The notes: generated by a model from the sequence alone, not told the origin. Shown: positions 7,670 through 19,418, counted from the stretch's first letter. The stretch is 64,000 nt of DNA from Aestuariivirga sp. (GCA_030680855.1 JAUXUN010000057.1:62001-126000), one strand, 5' to 3'. Numbers and translations are program-made.

Positions 7670-9655
7670 ATGCCGTCTCGCCCAACATCCGACAAGCCCT
7701 GGCTGTTTCGCACCTATGCCGGCCATTCCACCGCCGCTGAAAGCAACCGGCTGTTCCGCTCCAATCTCGAAAAAGGCCAAACCGGCCTTTCCGTGGCCTT
7801 CGACCTGCCAACCCAGACCGGCTATGATCCCGATCATCCGCTAGCCCGCGGTGAAGTTGGCAAGGTTGGGGTTCCCGTCTCACATATCGGCGACATGCGG
7901 GCCCTTTTTGAAAACATCCCGCTCGCCACCATGAATACCTCCATGACCATCAACGCCACCGCTGCCTGGCTCCTCGCCCTTTACGTGGCCGTGGCCGACG
8001 AGCAGGGCATTCCGCGCGACCAACTGTCCGGCACAACCCAGAACGACATCATCAAGGAATATCTCTCACGCGGCACCCATGTTTTCCCGCCCCAGCCTTC
8101 CCTCAAACTCACCACCGACACAATTTCATTCTCGGCCAGCGACCTGCCGAAATGGAACCCCATGAATGTCTGCTCCTATCATCTGCAGGAAGCAGGCGCC
8201 ACGCCCGTGCAGGAACTGGCCTATGCGCTGGCCACCGCCGTTGCCGTGCTTGATGCGGCAAAAATTGAAGTCAGCGCCGCGGCCTTTCCGGAAGTTGTGG
8301 GGCGCATGTCGTTCTTTGTGAATGCCGGCATCCGTTTCATTACCGAAATGTGCAAGATGCGGGCCTTCACCGAACTCTGGGATGAAATCTGCCGCGAGCG
8401 TTACGCCATTGCCGATGAGAAGCGGCGCCGTTTCCGTTATGGCGTTCAAGTGAATTCTCTGGGCCTCACCGAGCAGCAGCCGGAAAACAATGTTTACCGC
8501 ATTCTCCTGGAAATGCTCGCCGTGGTTCTCTCAAAAAACGCCCGGGCCCGCGCCGTGCAGTTGCCGGCGTGGAATGAAGCGCTCGGCCTGCCCCGCGCCT
8601 GGGACCAGCAATGGTCGCTGCGCATGCAGCAGATCGTGGCTTGTGAAACCGACCTACTGGAATACGCCGATATCTTTGAAGGCTCGGCAGAAATCAAAAC
8701 CAAGGTCGAGCGCCTGAAAGCCGAGGCCCGTGCCGAGTTGCAGCACATTCTTTCACTCGGCGGCGCCATTCCGGCAATTGAATCCGGCTACATGAAACAG
8801 GCGCTCGTTCACTCCAACACGGAGCGCCTGAAAGCCATTGAACGCGGCGATACAAAGCTGGTGGGCGTCAACATCTTCACCACCACTGAAGCCTCGCCGC
8901 TTTCAACCGGCGATGAAGAAAAAATTCTCACCGTTTCCGAGAACGTTGAATTCGCGCAAATCGAAAAATTGAAAGCCTGGCGTGCCGCGCGCAATAAAAA
9001 GGCCGTGGCCTCAACGCTTGCCGCTCTCAGCGATGCAGCCTCTGCAGGCCGCAACATCATGGAGCCCTCCATTGCCTGTGCGAAGGCCGGTGTCACCACC
9101 GGCGAATGGGGTGAGGCCCTGCGCCAGGTTTTTGGCGAGTTCCGCGCCCCCACCGGCGTGCTCCTGGTGATGGATGAAAATCCGCAGAAATCACTCGAAG
9201 CCATCCGGGCCCGCGTCAAGAAACTTGCCCTTGAACTCGGCATGACTCCCAAATTCCTCATGGCCAAGCCCGGCCTCGATGGCCATTCCAATGGCGCCGA
9301 GCAGATCGCCGTGCGCGCCGCCGATTGTGGGCTGGATGTCACCTATGACGGCATTCGCCTCACCCCTGAAAAGATCGTGGCCACCGCGAAAGAGAAAAAA
9401 GTCACCCTCATTGGCCTTTCGGTTCTCTCCGGCAGCCACGTTCCCCTGGTCCGCGAAGTCATGAACCGCTTGCGCCAGGCGGGGTTAGGCCACATCCCCG
9501 TTGTGGTGGGCGGCATCATCCCCAGGGAGGATACCCTCGTCCTGAAACAGCTCGGTGTGGCCCGCGTCTACACGCCCAAGGATTTCGACCTCAATGTCAT
9601 CATGAATGATCTCGTAGACCTGGTCGAAAAAACCCAATTGGCGCGCGCCACTTAA
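7670..9655 (+). CDS. ecm: Ethylmalonyl-CoA mutase, adenosylcobalamin-dependent
   Basis: 661 residues. It converts (2R)-ethylmalonyl-CoA to (2S)-methylsuccinyl-CoA. The N-terminal substrate-binding barrel begins with the family pattern PWLFRTYAGHSTAAESN and contains FDLPTQTGYDPDHP and NTSMTINATA. The C-terminal B12-binding domain (about 520-650) has the base-off motif LDGHSNG, with Asp537 and His539, and a glycine-rich GLSVLSGSH and VVVGGIIP stretch. The length (about 660 rather than 700+) and the adjacent ccr favour Ecm over methylmalonyl-CoA mutase; both belong to one family, so substrate is inferred from length and context. Mcd, which uses its product, lies 6 kb upstream. Confidence 0.88.
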   Translation: MPSRPTSDKPWLFRTYAGHSTAAESNRLFRSNLEKGQTGLSVAFDLPTQTGYDPDHPLARGEVGKVGVPVSHIGDMRALFENIPLATMNTSMTINATAAWLLALYVAVADEQGIPRDQLSGTTQNDIIKEYLSRGTHVFPPQPSLKLTTDTISFSASDLPKWNPMNVCSYHLQEAGATPVQELAYALATAVAVLDAAKIEVSAAAFPEVVGRMSFFVNAGIRFITEMCKMRAFTELWDEICRERYAIADEKRRRFRYGVQVNSLGLTEQQPENNVYRILLEMLAVVLSKNARARAVQLPAWNEALGLPRAWDQQWSLRMQQIVACETDLLEYADIFEGSAEIKTKVERLKAEARAELQHILSLGGAIPAIESGYMKQALVHSNTERLKAIERGDTKLVGVNIFTTTEASPLSTGDEEKILTVSENVEFAQIEKLKAWRAARNKKAVASTLAALSDAASAGRNIMEPSIACAKAGVTTGEWGEALRQVFGEFRAPTGVLLVMDENPQKSLEAIRARVKKLALELGMTPKFLMAKPGLDGHSNGAEQIAVRAADCGLDVTYDGIRLTPEKIVATAKEKKVTLIGLSVLSGSHVPLVREVMNRLRQAGLGHIPVVVGGIIPREDTLVLKQLGVARVYTPKDFDLNVIMNDLVDLVEKTQLARAT

Positions 9656-9684
9656 ACCACCGAACCAGCCTCTACCCCCCTTCC

Positions 9685-9713
9685 TTGACATTTTCCCCCT
9701 CCTTGCCTAGAAA
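9685..9713 (+). promoter_or_regulatory. Putative sigma-70 promoter of rplU-rpmA
   Basis: A perfect -35 box TTGACA (9685-9690) is followed, after exactly 17 bases, by TAGAAA (9708-9713). It lies just after ecm and about 150 bases before the rplU start. No other promoter-like pair of this quality was seen between the two genes. Confidence 0.6.
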
Positions 9714-9862
9714 CCGCGCATCGCTTTCGGGGGCAACCCCGCTGAGTGTCCATGCGCTGCCTCCGGCAACTCAAAAAAACCTGTAATATCAGGTACTAAA
9801 GCCCGCTGTTTAATGAGTTTGCAGCGGCGCCAAAGGGCGCGGGGAATGAAAAAGGCTATAAA
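9714..9862 (+). promoter_or_regulatory. Long 5' leader of rplU with hairpins
   Basis: About 140 bases of untranslated leader are predicted downstream of the promoter. Small hairpins are visible: ACCTG/CAGGT (9779-9794), CCGCTG/CAGCGG (9803-9827) and GCGCC/GGCGC (9827-9840), close to the ribosome-binding region. An autoregulatory ribosomal-protein leader is possible but no known family was recognised. Confidence 0.3.
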
Positions 9863-10336
9863 ATGTACGCAGTCATCAAGACTGGCGGCAAACAATACCG
9901 TGTTGCTGCCAATGATAAAATCCTCATCGAAAAGCTCGAAGGTGCCGCCGGCGACCAGGTGAATTTCACCGAGGTCCTTATGGTTTCCAATGGCGGAACC
10001 GTGGATATCGGTGCCCCCTTCCTGTCCGGCGCCACCGTTGTCGGTGAAATCGAAAAGCAGGCCCGCGGGCCCCACATCATCATTTTCAAGAAGCGCCGGC
10101 GCAAGCACTACCGCCGCCGCAACGGCCACCGTCAGGACTTGACCAGTGTGACCATTACCGAGATTCTGACCGGCGGCGCCAAGCCGGCGGCCAAGGCCAA
10201 GGCAAAGCCTGAAGCGAAGGCTGAAGCCAAGCCCGTAGCCGCTGTCGAAGCAGCATCGGCGGCCGAAGCCGCAGCCGAAGGAAAGCCCAAAAAGGCTCCC
10301 GCCAAGCCGCGCAAGCCCAAGACGGAAAAGGAGTAA
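9863..10336 (+). CDS. rplU: 50S ribosomal protein L21
   Basis: 157 residues. The first 100 residues are typical L21: MYAVIKTGGKQYRVAAND at the start, then the RNA-binding FKKRRRKHYRRRNGHRQDLT stretch near residue 75-94. The remaining 55 residues are a lysine-alanine-glutamate-proline-rich tail (KAKAKPEAKAEAKP type) absent from the standard 103-residue protein but common in Hyphomicrobiales. First gene of the rplU-rpmA pair; rpmA starts 6 bp after its stop. Confidence 0.97.
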   Translation: MYAVIKTGGKQYRVAANDKILIEKLEGAAGDQVNFTEVLMVSNGGTVDIGAPFLSGATVVGEIEKQARGPHIIIFKKRRRKHYRRRNGHRQDLTSVTITEILTGGAKPAAKAKAKPEAKAEAKPVAAVEAASAAEAAAEGKPKKAPAKPRKPKTEKE

Positions 10337-10342
10337 CACCCC

Positions 10343-10609
<267 letters not shown>

Positions 10610-10630
10610 GCAGTCTACCGGAACCCAATG

Positions 10631-10660
10631 AAAAAGGAGAGGCGATTGCCTCTCCTTTTT
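10631..10660 (+). terminator. Rho-independent terminator after rpmA
   Basis: A perfect 13-base stem: AAAAAGGAGAGGC and its complement flank the loop GATT, ending in five T. The A-tract on the other side means it may also serve the convergent lytic transglycosylase gene, which ends at 10684. Confidence 0.92.
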
Positions 10661-10683
10661 GTTTTACGCATTACTGATTTGGC

Positions 10684-11196
10684 TTAGAAAACCATTGCAA
10701 CGTAATGATGCACCAGTTTCTTGCGGCCAAGCCCACCGTTATGCTTTGACGCCGCCATTTTGAGGTTGCCGTTCGAAAGCTTCATCGCCATTTGCAAATG
10801 CTTCAAACCGACTTGCACATTGGTGGAGGCATTGAGCAACTCCGCGCAATTGCCAGAAAATCCGATGCCCTTGGCGGTGGCGCATTTCATTTGATAGACG
10901 CCGTATTCCCCGGCGGCGCCGCGGATACTGGGATTGTAGTCCGATTCAACCTTGGCGATGCGGAGGGCAAACCAGGTCGGCACCCCATATTTTGGCGCCA
11001 TGTCCTTGATCAGGTCCACCACCCGGTCGGTTGATGCGGGCGTAACCTGCGCCTTGCGGCTCTTCTCGCGTTTCTTAGTTTCTACATGCTCCGTGGAAAG
11101 ATTATTTTTGGATTTTGTGCCAGCTTCTGCTGTTTCTGAGAATATAGCCGCAGCAAATACAACGGCCGAAAGTCCTGCAATGAGTCTATTTTTCAT
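10684..11196 (-). CDS. Small secreted lytic transglycosylase (SLT domain)
   Basis: 170 residues. A signal peptide is visible (MKNRLIAGLSAVVFAAAIFS, cleavage probably after AEAG), followed by a basic linker and an SLT/lysozyme-like domain from about residue 58. The catalytic glutamate sits in AKVESDYNP (near residue 88), and the domain continues with GEYGVYQMK and the final SKHNGGLGR. It should cleave peptidoglycan glycan strands in the periplasm. At about 115 residues the domain is short but complete for this group. Transcribed alone. Confidence 0.8.
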   Translation of the reverse strand: MKNRLIAGLSAVVFAAAIFSETAEAGTKSKNNLSTEHVETKKREKSRKAQVTPASTDRVVDLIKDMAPKYGVPTWFALRIAKVESDYNPSIRGAAGEYGVYQMKCATAKGIGFSGNCAELLNASTNVQVGLKHLQMAMKLSNGNLKMAASKHNGGLGRKKLVHHYVAMVF

Positions 11197-11296
11197 TTTT
11201 ATCCTTAAATTTTAAATCCGCATCAAAAACTAAGCTTAGATAGACTGGCTCCTCTATTTTAATGTTCATCAATGTCTGGGGAAGGGTTGCGATTAA

Positions 11297-13543
<2,247 letters not shown>

Positions 13544-13557
<14 letters not shown>

Positions 13558-14803
13558 CGCCATGCGGGAGCTTGGCCTGAAAGCCCGCAAGGCGGCGGGC
13601 GTGCTGGCCCTTGCCTCAACGGCGCAAAAGAATGCCGCCCTAAACGCGATGGCCAAGGCCATTCGCGCCTCTTCGAACAAGATCATCGCTGTCAATCAAT
13701 CCGATGTCGAAGCGGCAAAGAAAAAGAACCTAAAGGACTCATTCATTGACCGCTTGACCCTTGACGCTGATCGCGTTGAGGCCATGGCCAAGGGCCTTGA
13801 AGACATCGCCGGATTGCCCGATCCCGTCGGAACCACGCTCAGCGAATGGACCCGTCCCAACGGCATGAAAATTTCGCGCGTCCGCGTGCCCATTGGCGTC
13901 ATCGGAATTATTTTCGAAAGCCGCCCCAATGTTGCTGCCGATGCAGGCGCGCTCTGCATGAAGTCGGGTAACGCCGCCATCCTGCGCGGCGGCTCCGATG
14001 GCTTTCAATCCTCAACCCTCATCGTCGAGGCCCTGCGGCAAGGCCTCGAAGCGGCAGGACTGCCCGCCGCTGCAATTCAAATGGCGCCCACAACTGACCG
14101 CGCCAGTGTTGGTGAAATGCTGTCAGGCCTCGGTGGCACCATTGATTTGATCGTGCCGCGCGGCGGCAAGAGCCTGGTAGCCCGGGTTCAGGCGGAAGCC
14201 CGCGTTCCGGTCTTCAGCCATCTCGAAGGCATTTGCCATGTCTATGTCGACAAATCCGCCAATCCCGAAATGGCCCGCGAGATCGTGCTCAATTCCAAAT
14301 TGCGGCGCACCGGCGTCTGCGGTTCCGCCGAAACCATTCTCATTGACCGCGCCGCCGCCAAGACCAATCTCGCGCCGATAATCCGCACACTGATTGATGC
14401 GGGCTGCGAAGTGCGCGGCGATGCCGAGGCGCGTGCCGCTGACGCCCGCGTGAAGCCCGCAAGGGAAGAGGACTGGTCAACCGAATATCTGGATTCCATC
14501 GTCTCGCTTGCCGTTGTGAACGGCGTCGACGAAGCCATGGCCCATATTGCGAAATATGGCTCGCAGCACACCGATGCCATCATCGCCGACGATGAGAAAA
14601 CCGCGCAAAAATTTCTGAGCGAAGTCGACAGCGCCATTGTCCTGCACAATGCCTCCACTCAGTTTGCCGATGGCGGCGAATTTGGTTTTGGCGCCGAAAT
14701 CGGCATTGCCACAGGCAAGCTCCATGCCCGCGGGCCAGTAGGCTTGGAGCAGCTCGCAACCTTCAAGTACCAGGTGCGTGGCTCGGGGCAAATCCGTCCA
14801 TGA
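13544..14803 (+). CDS. proA: Gamma-glutamyl phosphate reductase
   Basis: 419 residues, aldehyde-dehydrogenase fold. It reduces glutamyl-5-phosphate to the semialdehyde, the step after ProB. The [19 protein letters not shown] segment and the active-site cysteine in [10 protein letters not shown] (residue 259) are visible, as is [13 protein letters not shown] near the end. The start at 13544 overlaps proB by 14 bp; ATG 13562 is an alternative. Overlaps on both sides indicate translational coupling with proB and nadD. Confidence 0.96.
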
Positions 14804-15435
14804 TGAAACCGCCGCTCTTTGGCCGCGGCCAGCGCATCGGCCTGTTTGGCGGCTCCTTCAATCCGGCCCATTACGGCCACTACATGGTAGGCCTCTATGC
14901 CCTGAAGCGCCTGCAGCTTGATTGGGTGTGGTGGCTGGTCTCGCCGCAAAATCCCCTGAAGGATCCCGGCGAAACCGGCGAATATGACGAGCGCCTGAAA
15001 TTAACCAAACTTGTGGCCAGGCACCCCCGCTTTGTGGTGACCGATCTTGAACGCCAGGCAAATTCCCGCAACACCGCCGAAACCCTGCTGGCCCTCAACC
15101 AGACCATGAAGCAGGCAAACTTCATCTGGATCATGGGGGCCGACAGTCTGGCCAACTTGCACAAGTGGCATCACTGGACCGATATTGTGGAGGCCCTGCC
15201 CTTGGCCTCCCTGGCCCGCCCCGGCTATTCCATCCGCGCCCTCGGGAGCCGGGCGGCACTCCGCTATGCCGCCTCGCGTGTCAAAACCGGCGAAGCCGCA
15301 AAACTTGTCATGCAAAAGACGCCGGCCTGGGTTTTCCTCCCCATGCCCTTGCGGCCCGAAAGCTCAACGGCGATTCGAAACTTGAACCAGCCCCCGCGAA
15401 GCTCTAAACAACGCGCCGGAACCCATAAAGGATAA
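14800..15435 (+). CDS. nadD: Nicotinate-nucleotide adenylyltransferase
   Basis: 211 residues. Nucleotidyltransferase motifs are [16 protein letters not shown] (with the HxGH-type signature) and the C-terminal ESSTAIR, equivalent to ISSTxIR. It makes nicotinic acid adenine dinucleotide in NAD synthesis. The ATGA junction with proA indicates coupling. The last 15 residues are unusually basic. Confidence 0.95.
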   Translation: MMKPPLFGRGQRIGLFGGSFNPAHYGHYMVGLYALKRLQLDWVWWLVSPQNPLKDPGETGEYDERLKLTKLVARHPRFVVTDLERQANSRNTAETLLALNQTMKQANFIWIMGADSLANLHKWHHWTDIVEALPLASLARPGYSIRALGSRAALRYAASRVKTGEAAKLVMQKTPAWVFLPMPLRPESSTAIRNLNQPPRSSKQRAGTHKG

Positions 15436-15550
15436 GACCCTGAAAAAGCCAGCCAAGAAGCCTTCCGCCAAATCGAAATCGGCGAAAGCAGCAAAACCCG
15501 CCTCTTCCTCAAAGCGTCCGCCCAAGACCGCCGCCGAGCTCAAGACCATT

Positions 15551-16150
15551 ATGATGGCCAAGGTCCGTTTCGCCGAAAAGGCGCGCGCCGGCTTGCGCGG
15601 CAAGACTACCTCAAAAGTGAAACCGAAGGGCAAGAAAAAACTCGCCAGGAAGGTAAAGCCCGCGCCGAAGAAGAAGCCGGCCGTCAAAGCCAGGGCTGCG
15701 GTGAAGCCAAAGGTCGTCGCAAAACCAAAGACTGCGCCAAAGGCAAAGCCAGCCGTCAAGGCTGTAGCCCCGGTCAAGGCCGATACGCCGAAGCCAAAGT
15801 CCTACACCGATCAGTCGCTGCTCAGCGTCGTCATGACCCAGTTGGAAGATGCCAAGGCCGAGGACATCATCGCCATCAATCTTGACGGCAAAACAGCCAT
15901 CGCCGACAACATGGTTGTGGCCTCCGGCCGTTCAAACCGCCATGTCGGCGCCATTGCTGATCAGCTCGTCGATAAACTCAAGGAGGCGGGCCACCGCCAT
16001 ATCCGGGTTGAAGGCATGGATCAGTGCGACTGGGTGCTGGTCGATGCCGTTGATGTTGTGGTCCACCTTTTCCGCCCGGAAGTGCGCAGCTTCTACAATC
16101 TCGAAAAGCTCTGGTCGGAACATTCTCCGCAAGAGCCCCACGCCGGATAG
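15551..16150 (+). CDS. rsfS: Ribosomal silencing factor RsfS with histone-like basic N-terminus
   Basis: 199 residues from the ATG at 15551. The RsfS/DUF143 domain occupies about residues 82-190 (DQSLLSVVMTQLEDAKAEDI, VVASGRSNRHVGAIADQL, WVLVDAVDVVVHLF). RsfS binds L14 and blocks subunit joining in stationary phase. The first 80 residues are lysine/alanine/proline repeats resembling a histone H1 tail, absent from the standard 105-120-residue protein. The same frame stays open and equally basic back to a CTG at 15440, just after the nadD stop, so translation may start upstream at a rare codon. The rlmH gene follows after 3 bp. Confidence 0.9.
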   Translation: MMAKVRFAEKARAGLRGKTTSKVKPKGKKKLARKVKPAPKKKPAVKARAAVKPKVVAKPKTAPKAKPAVKAVAPVKADTPKPKSYTDQSLLSVVMTQLEDAKAEDIIAINLDGKTAIADNMVVASGRSNRHVGAIADQLVDKLKEAGHRHIRVEGMDQCDWVLVDAVDVVVHLFRPEVRSFYNLEKLWSEHSPQEPHAG

Positions 16151-16153
16151 GCC

Positions 16154-16636
16154 ATGCGCCTCCAGGTTCTGGGCATCGGAAAATTAAAGGCGGGGCCTGA
16201 AAAAACCCTCGCTGACGAATACCGAACCCGCCTTGAAGGCCTGGGCCGCAAGGCAGGGATTACCAAGCTGACAGTCACTGACTTCGCCGAATCCCAGGGC
16301 CAGACCGCAAGCCAGCGCCGGGCTGAAGAAGCCAAGCTTCTCATCGGCTCTCTGGCTCCCAAAGCCTTCACCCTGGTGCTCGACGAACGTGGAAAACCCT
16401 TTACCAGCACAGCTTTCTCGCAGCTTCTGCAGCGCCATCTCGATCAGGGCACGCATGACCTCGCATTCCTGATAGGTGGCCCCGACGGCCATAGTGCTGA
16501 CACCCGAAAACACGCCGGACAACTCATCTCGTTAAGTGAAATGACCTGGCCCCACCGGCTGGTGCGTATTATGCTTCTCGAACAAATTTACCGGGCAGTC
16601 ACTATTATGGTAAATCATCCCTATCACAGATCCTGA
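16154..16636 (+). CDS. rlmH: 23S rRNA (pseudouridine-1915-N3)-methyltransferase
   Basis: 160 residues, normal length. SPOUT-class methyltransferase: the FLIGGPDGHS motif (residues 107-116) and the C-terminal knot LSEMTWPHRLVRIMLLEQIYRA are diagnostic. It methylates helix 69 of 23S rRNA at the subunit interface, matching its usual pairing with rsfS. Confidence 0.97.
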   Translation: MRLQVLGIGKLKAGPEKTLADEYRTRLEGLGRKAGITKLTVTDFAESQGQTASQRRAEEAKLLIGSLAPKAFTLVLDERGKPFTSTAFSQLLQRHLDQGTHDLAFLIGGPDGHSADTRKHAGQLISLSEMTWPHRLVRIMLLEQIYRAVTIMVNHPYHRS

Positions 16637-16675
16637 GCCGCAATTTGGACAAGCGCGGCCCCTAAAAAGACGGCG

Positions 16676-17956
16676 ATGAATTATTTGCGAGAACTTGCGA
16701 TTATGAGCTTCGTGGCCGCCGCCGCGCTGCACGTGCTTGCGCCGGATGTGGGCGCGCAGACCCCGCTGCCCCAGGAAAATGAGCTTGGCTCCGTCGAACA
16801 GGAAATCACCTCATCGGCGGCAAACCTCGAGAAAATCAAAAGTGAGATTGCCGCCGCCATCAAGGAGCAGGAAGCGGTCTCCGACCGGCTCATCACCATC
16901 GCCAAGACCATCCAGTCCCAGGAAACCGCCATTACCGCCGCCGAAGAGCGCATCCTGAACCTCCGCAAGGAGGAAATCATCCTGCGCGCCGATCTGGCAG
17001 AAAAGCAGGAGATTCTGTCCGAGCTCCTGGCCGGCCTCCAGCGGCTTGAACAAAACCCTCCGCCCGCGCTGGTGGTTGAACCCCATGACGTGCTGGCAGC
17101 GCTCCGTGGCGCCATGATGTTTGGCACCCTCGTGCCGGAACTGCGCGGCGAGGCTGAAATTCTGGCCAGGAAGCTGACCCGTCTGGACCGCATCCGCACC
17201 GCCGTTGAGAAGGAAAAATCCGCTCTCAGCACCAGTGTCACCAGCCTCAAAACCGCGCAGATCGACCTCGACCAGCTCATCGCCCAGAAAAAGCAGCTGG
17301 TTTTTGACAATTCCGGAAAGCTGGCTGGCGAGAAAAGGCGCGCCTCCGAACTCGCCGAGAGAGCCAAGTCCCTGAAGCAGTTGATTGCCGATCTGGCCGC
17401 TGCCAGACTGAAGCAGGAAGCAAGGAAAACCAGGGAGGCCCTTGCCCTTGAAGCTGAACGCAAGCGCCAGGAGGCATTCCTCTTGCGGCCCTCCGTGGCT
17501 TTTTCCAGCGCCAAGGGCCGCCTTGAATATCCGGTCCAAGGCCAGATCCTGAAGCGTTTCGGTCAGGATGATGGCCTGGGCAGCGAGCTTAGGGGGCTGG
17601 CCGTGGCAACCCGCGCCCAGGCCCAGATCATCGCCCCCGCCGCCGGCAAGGTTGAATTTGCCGGCCCCTTCCGCTCCTACGGGCAACTCTTGATTCTCAA
17701 TGCCGGTGAGGGCTACCTTGTGCTCATGGCTGGCATGAAGGAAATATCAGCCGATATCGGGCAATCGGTGAGGGCTGGCGAACCCGTTGGAATAATGGGA
17801 AAAGGCCCTTCTTCTGTCACACTTTTAGGTGATCAGGTACAAGAGGCACGGCCTGTGTTATATGTCGAGTTTAGAAAAAATGGTGAGGCCGTTGATTCGG
17901 CCCCTTGGTGGATTGGTGGAACGAAAGAGGCGTTTAAAGATGAAATTTCACAATAG
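16676..17956 (+). CDS. envC: EnvC-like murein hydrolase activator with degenerate LytM domain
   Basis: 426 residues. A signal peptide (MNYLRELAIMSFVAAAALHV, cleavage after VGAQ), a long coiled coil (about 35-270, glutamate/lysine/alanine-rich) and a C-terminal LytM/M23 domain (about 285-420) are visible. The zinc ligands expected in active M23 peptidases are missing: the first His position reads LRGLAVAT, the second LILNAGEG, and the HxH pair reads LYVEF. It should therefore act as an activator of amidases at the division site, as E. coli EnvC does, rather than as an enzyme. ctpA overlaps its end by 17 bp. Confidence 0.85.
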   Translation: MNYLRELAIMSFVAAAALHVLAPDVGAQTPLPQENELGSVEQEITSSAANLEKIKSEIAAAIKEQEAVSDRLITIAKTIQSQETAITAAEERILNLRKEEIILRADLAEKQEILSELLAGLQRLEQNPPPALVVEPHDVLAALRGAMMFGTLVPELRGEAEILARKLTRLDRIRTAVEKEKSALSTSVTSLKTAQIDLDQLIAQKKQLVFDNSGKLAGEKRRASELAERAKSLKQLIADLAAARLKQEARKTREALALEAERKRQEAFLLRPSVAFSSAKGRLEYPVQGQILKRFGQDDGLGSELRGLAVATRAQAQIIAPAAGKVEFAGPFRSYGQLLILNAGEGYLVLMAGMKEISADIGQSVRAGEPVGIMGKGPSSVTLLGDQVQEARPVLYVEFRKNGEAVDSAPWWIGGTKEAFKDEISQ

Positions 17957-19292
17957 CGGTATTCGGTCTTTTGGCCTGGTGCTGGCAGGGGCCGTTTCGG
18001 CCACCGTGCTGTGGCATGTCTTTGGTTCGGCAATTGCCGCCTCCAATGCCGATACCTACAAGCAGCTCAATCTTTTCGGTGACGTGTTCGACCGGGTGCG
18101 CGCCGATTACGTTGAGGATCCCGATGAATCCAAGATGATCGAAGCGGCCATCAATGGCATGCTCACCTCGCTCGATCCCCATTCCAGCTACATGGATGCC
18201 AAGCGCTTTGAAGACATGAGCGTCCAGACCAAGGGCGAATTCGGCGGCCTCGGCATTGAAGTCACCATGGAAAACGGCTTTGTGAAGGTTGTGGCCCCCA
18301 TTGATGACACGCCTGCCGCCAAGGCTGGCATCATGGCCAATGACCTGATTACAAAAATTGACGGCGTGGATATCCAGGGCCTGACCCTGAATGAAGCCGT
18401 CGATAAAATGCGTGGCGGCGTCAACACCCCCATCACGCTCACCATCCAGCGCAAGGACCAGGCGGCCATGGATGTGAAGCTCGTTCGCGACCGCATTCGC
18501 GTGCAGTCGGTGAAGTCCAGCCTCGAAGGCACCGATGAAGATATCGGCTACGTGCGCATCAGTTCCTTCACCGAGCAAACCCAGGAAGGCCTCGAAAGGG
18601 CTTTCACCAGCCTGAAAACCAGGATGGGCGGCAAGGCCAAGGGCTACATCCTCGATCTCCGGAACAATCCGGGCGGCCTTCTCGATCAGGCCATCTCCGT
18701 CTCCGACAGCTTCCTCGACAAGGGTGAAGTTGTCTCGACGCGTGGCCGCCGTGCCGAGGAAACCCAGCGTTTCAGCGCCCAGAAGGGCGATATCTCGGAC
18801 GGCAAGTCGGTGGTCATCCTGATCAACGGCGGCTCGGCCTCGGCCTCTGAAATTGTCGCCGGTGCTCTGCAGGATCATAAGCGCGCCACCATCATTGGCA
18901 CCCGTTCCTTCGGCAAGGGCTCCGTCCAGACCATAATTCCGCTGGGAAGCCAGGGAGCGTTGCGCCTCACCACGGCGCGTTATTATACGCCCGCCGGCCG
19001 TTCCATTCAGGCCAAGGGCATTGATGCCGATATCCTGATTGAACAACCCCTGCCACCGGAGCTTCAGGGCAAAAACGTATCCACTGAAGGCGAAGCCAGC
19101 CTCAAGGGCCACCTCACCAATGAGGGCGGCGGCGATGAGGGCGGCGGTTCTTCTGCTTACGTGCCCGAGGACAGGACCAAGGATGTGCAGCTGAAAGCCG
19201 CTGTCGATTTCCTTCACGGCATCAAGGTGGTGAGCACCGTGAAGCCGGAGGAGAAAACATCTGACGGCACCCCGGAAACCAAGTCGAACTAG
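17940..19292 (+). CDS. ctpA: Carboxy-terminal processing protease (S41 family)
   Basis: 450 residues. Signal peptide/anchor (about residues 10-32), a PDZ domain (about 95-170, with GLGIEVTMENG) and the S41 protease domain. The catalytic Ser-Lys dyad is in GSASASEI (Ser near 301) and FGKGSVQ (Lys near 326). It processes periplasmic proteins. I chose ATG 17940, with GAGG upstream, because it gives a proper signal sequence; the longer frame from 17829 does not. Gene order envC-ctpA-deacetylase-rppH is conserved in the class. Confidence 0.95.
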   Translation: MKFHNSGIRSFGLVLAGAVSATVLWHVFGSAIAASNADTYKQLNLFGDVFDRVRADYVEDPDESKMIEAAINGMLTSLDPHSSYMDAKRFEDMSVQTKGEFGGLGIEVTMENGFVKVVAPIDDTPAAKAGIMANDLITKIDGVDIQGLTLNEAVDKMRGGVNTPITLTIQRKDQAAMDVKLVRDRIRVQSVKSSLEGTDEDIGYVRISSFTEQTQEGLERAFTSLKTRMGGKAKGYILDLRNNPGGLLDQAISVSDSFLDKGEVVSTRGRRAEETQRFSAQKGDISDGKSVVILINGGSASASEIVAGALQDHKRATIIGTRSFGKGSVQTIIPLGSQGALRLTTARYYTPAGRSIQAKGIDADILIEQPLPPELQGKNVSTEGEASLKGHLTNEGGGDEGGGSSAYVPEDRTKDVQLKAAVDFLHGIKVVSTVKPEEKTSDGTPETKSN

Positions 19293-19310
19293 CTTTCGAC
19301 TTTCATTCCT

Positions 19311-19393
19311 CTTCTCATCATGGCCGGGCTTGACCCGGCCATCTTCTTTTCAAGTGAAGAGGATGCCCGCGTCAAGCGCGGGCAAGATGAGAA
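19311..19393. repeat. Bipartite palindromic element (two TCAAG/CTTGA-loop hairpins)
   Basis: Two hairpins lie downstream of ctpA. The first (19320-19342) has 9-bp arms ATGGCCGGG/CCCGGCCAT around the loop CTTGA. The second (19364-19384) has 8-bp arms TGCCCGCG/CGCGGGCA around TCAAG. Outer arms TCTCATC (19313-19319) and GATGAGA (19386-19392) enclose both. It looks like a REP/BIME-type element and may also end ctpA transcription. Confidence 0.7.
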
Positions 19394-19418
19394 AATGATG
19401 GAGAACTTCACGGCACGG

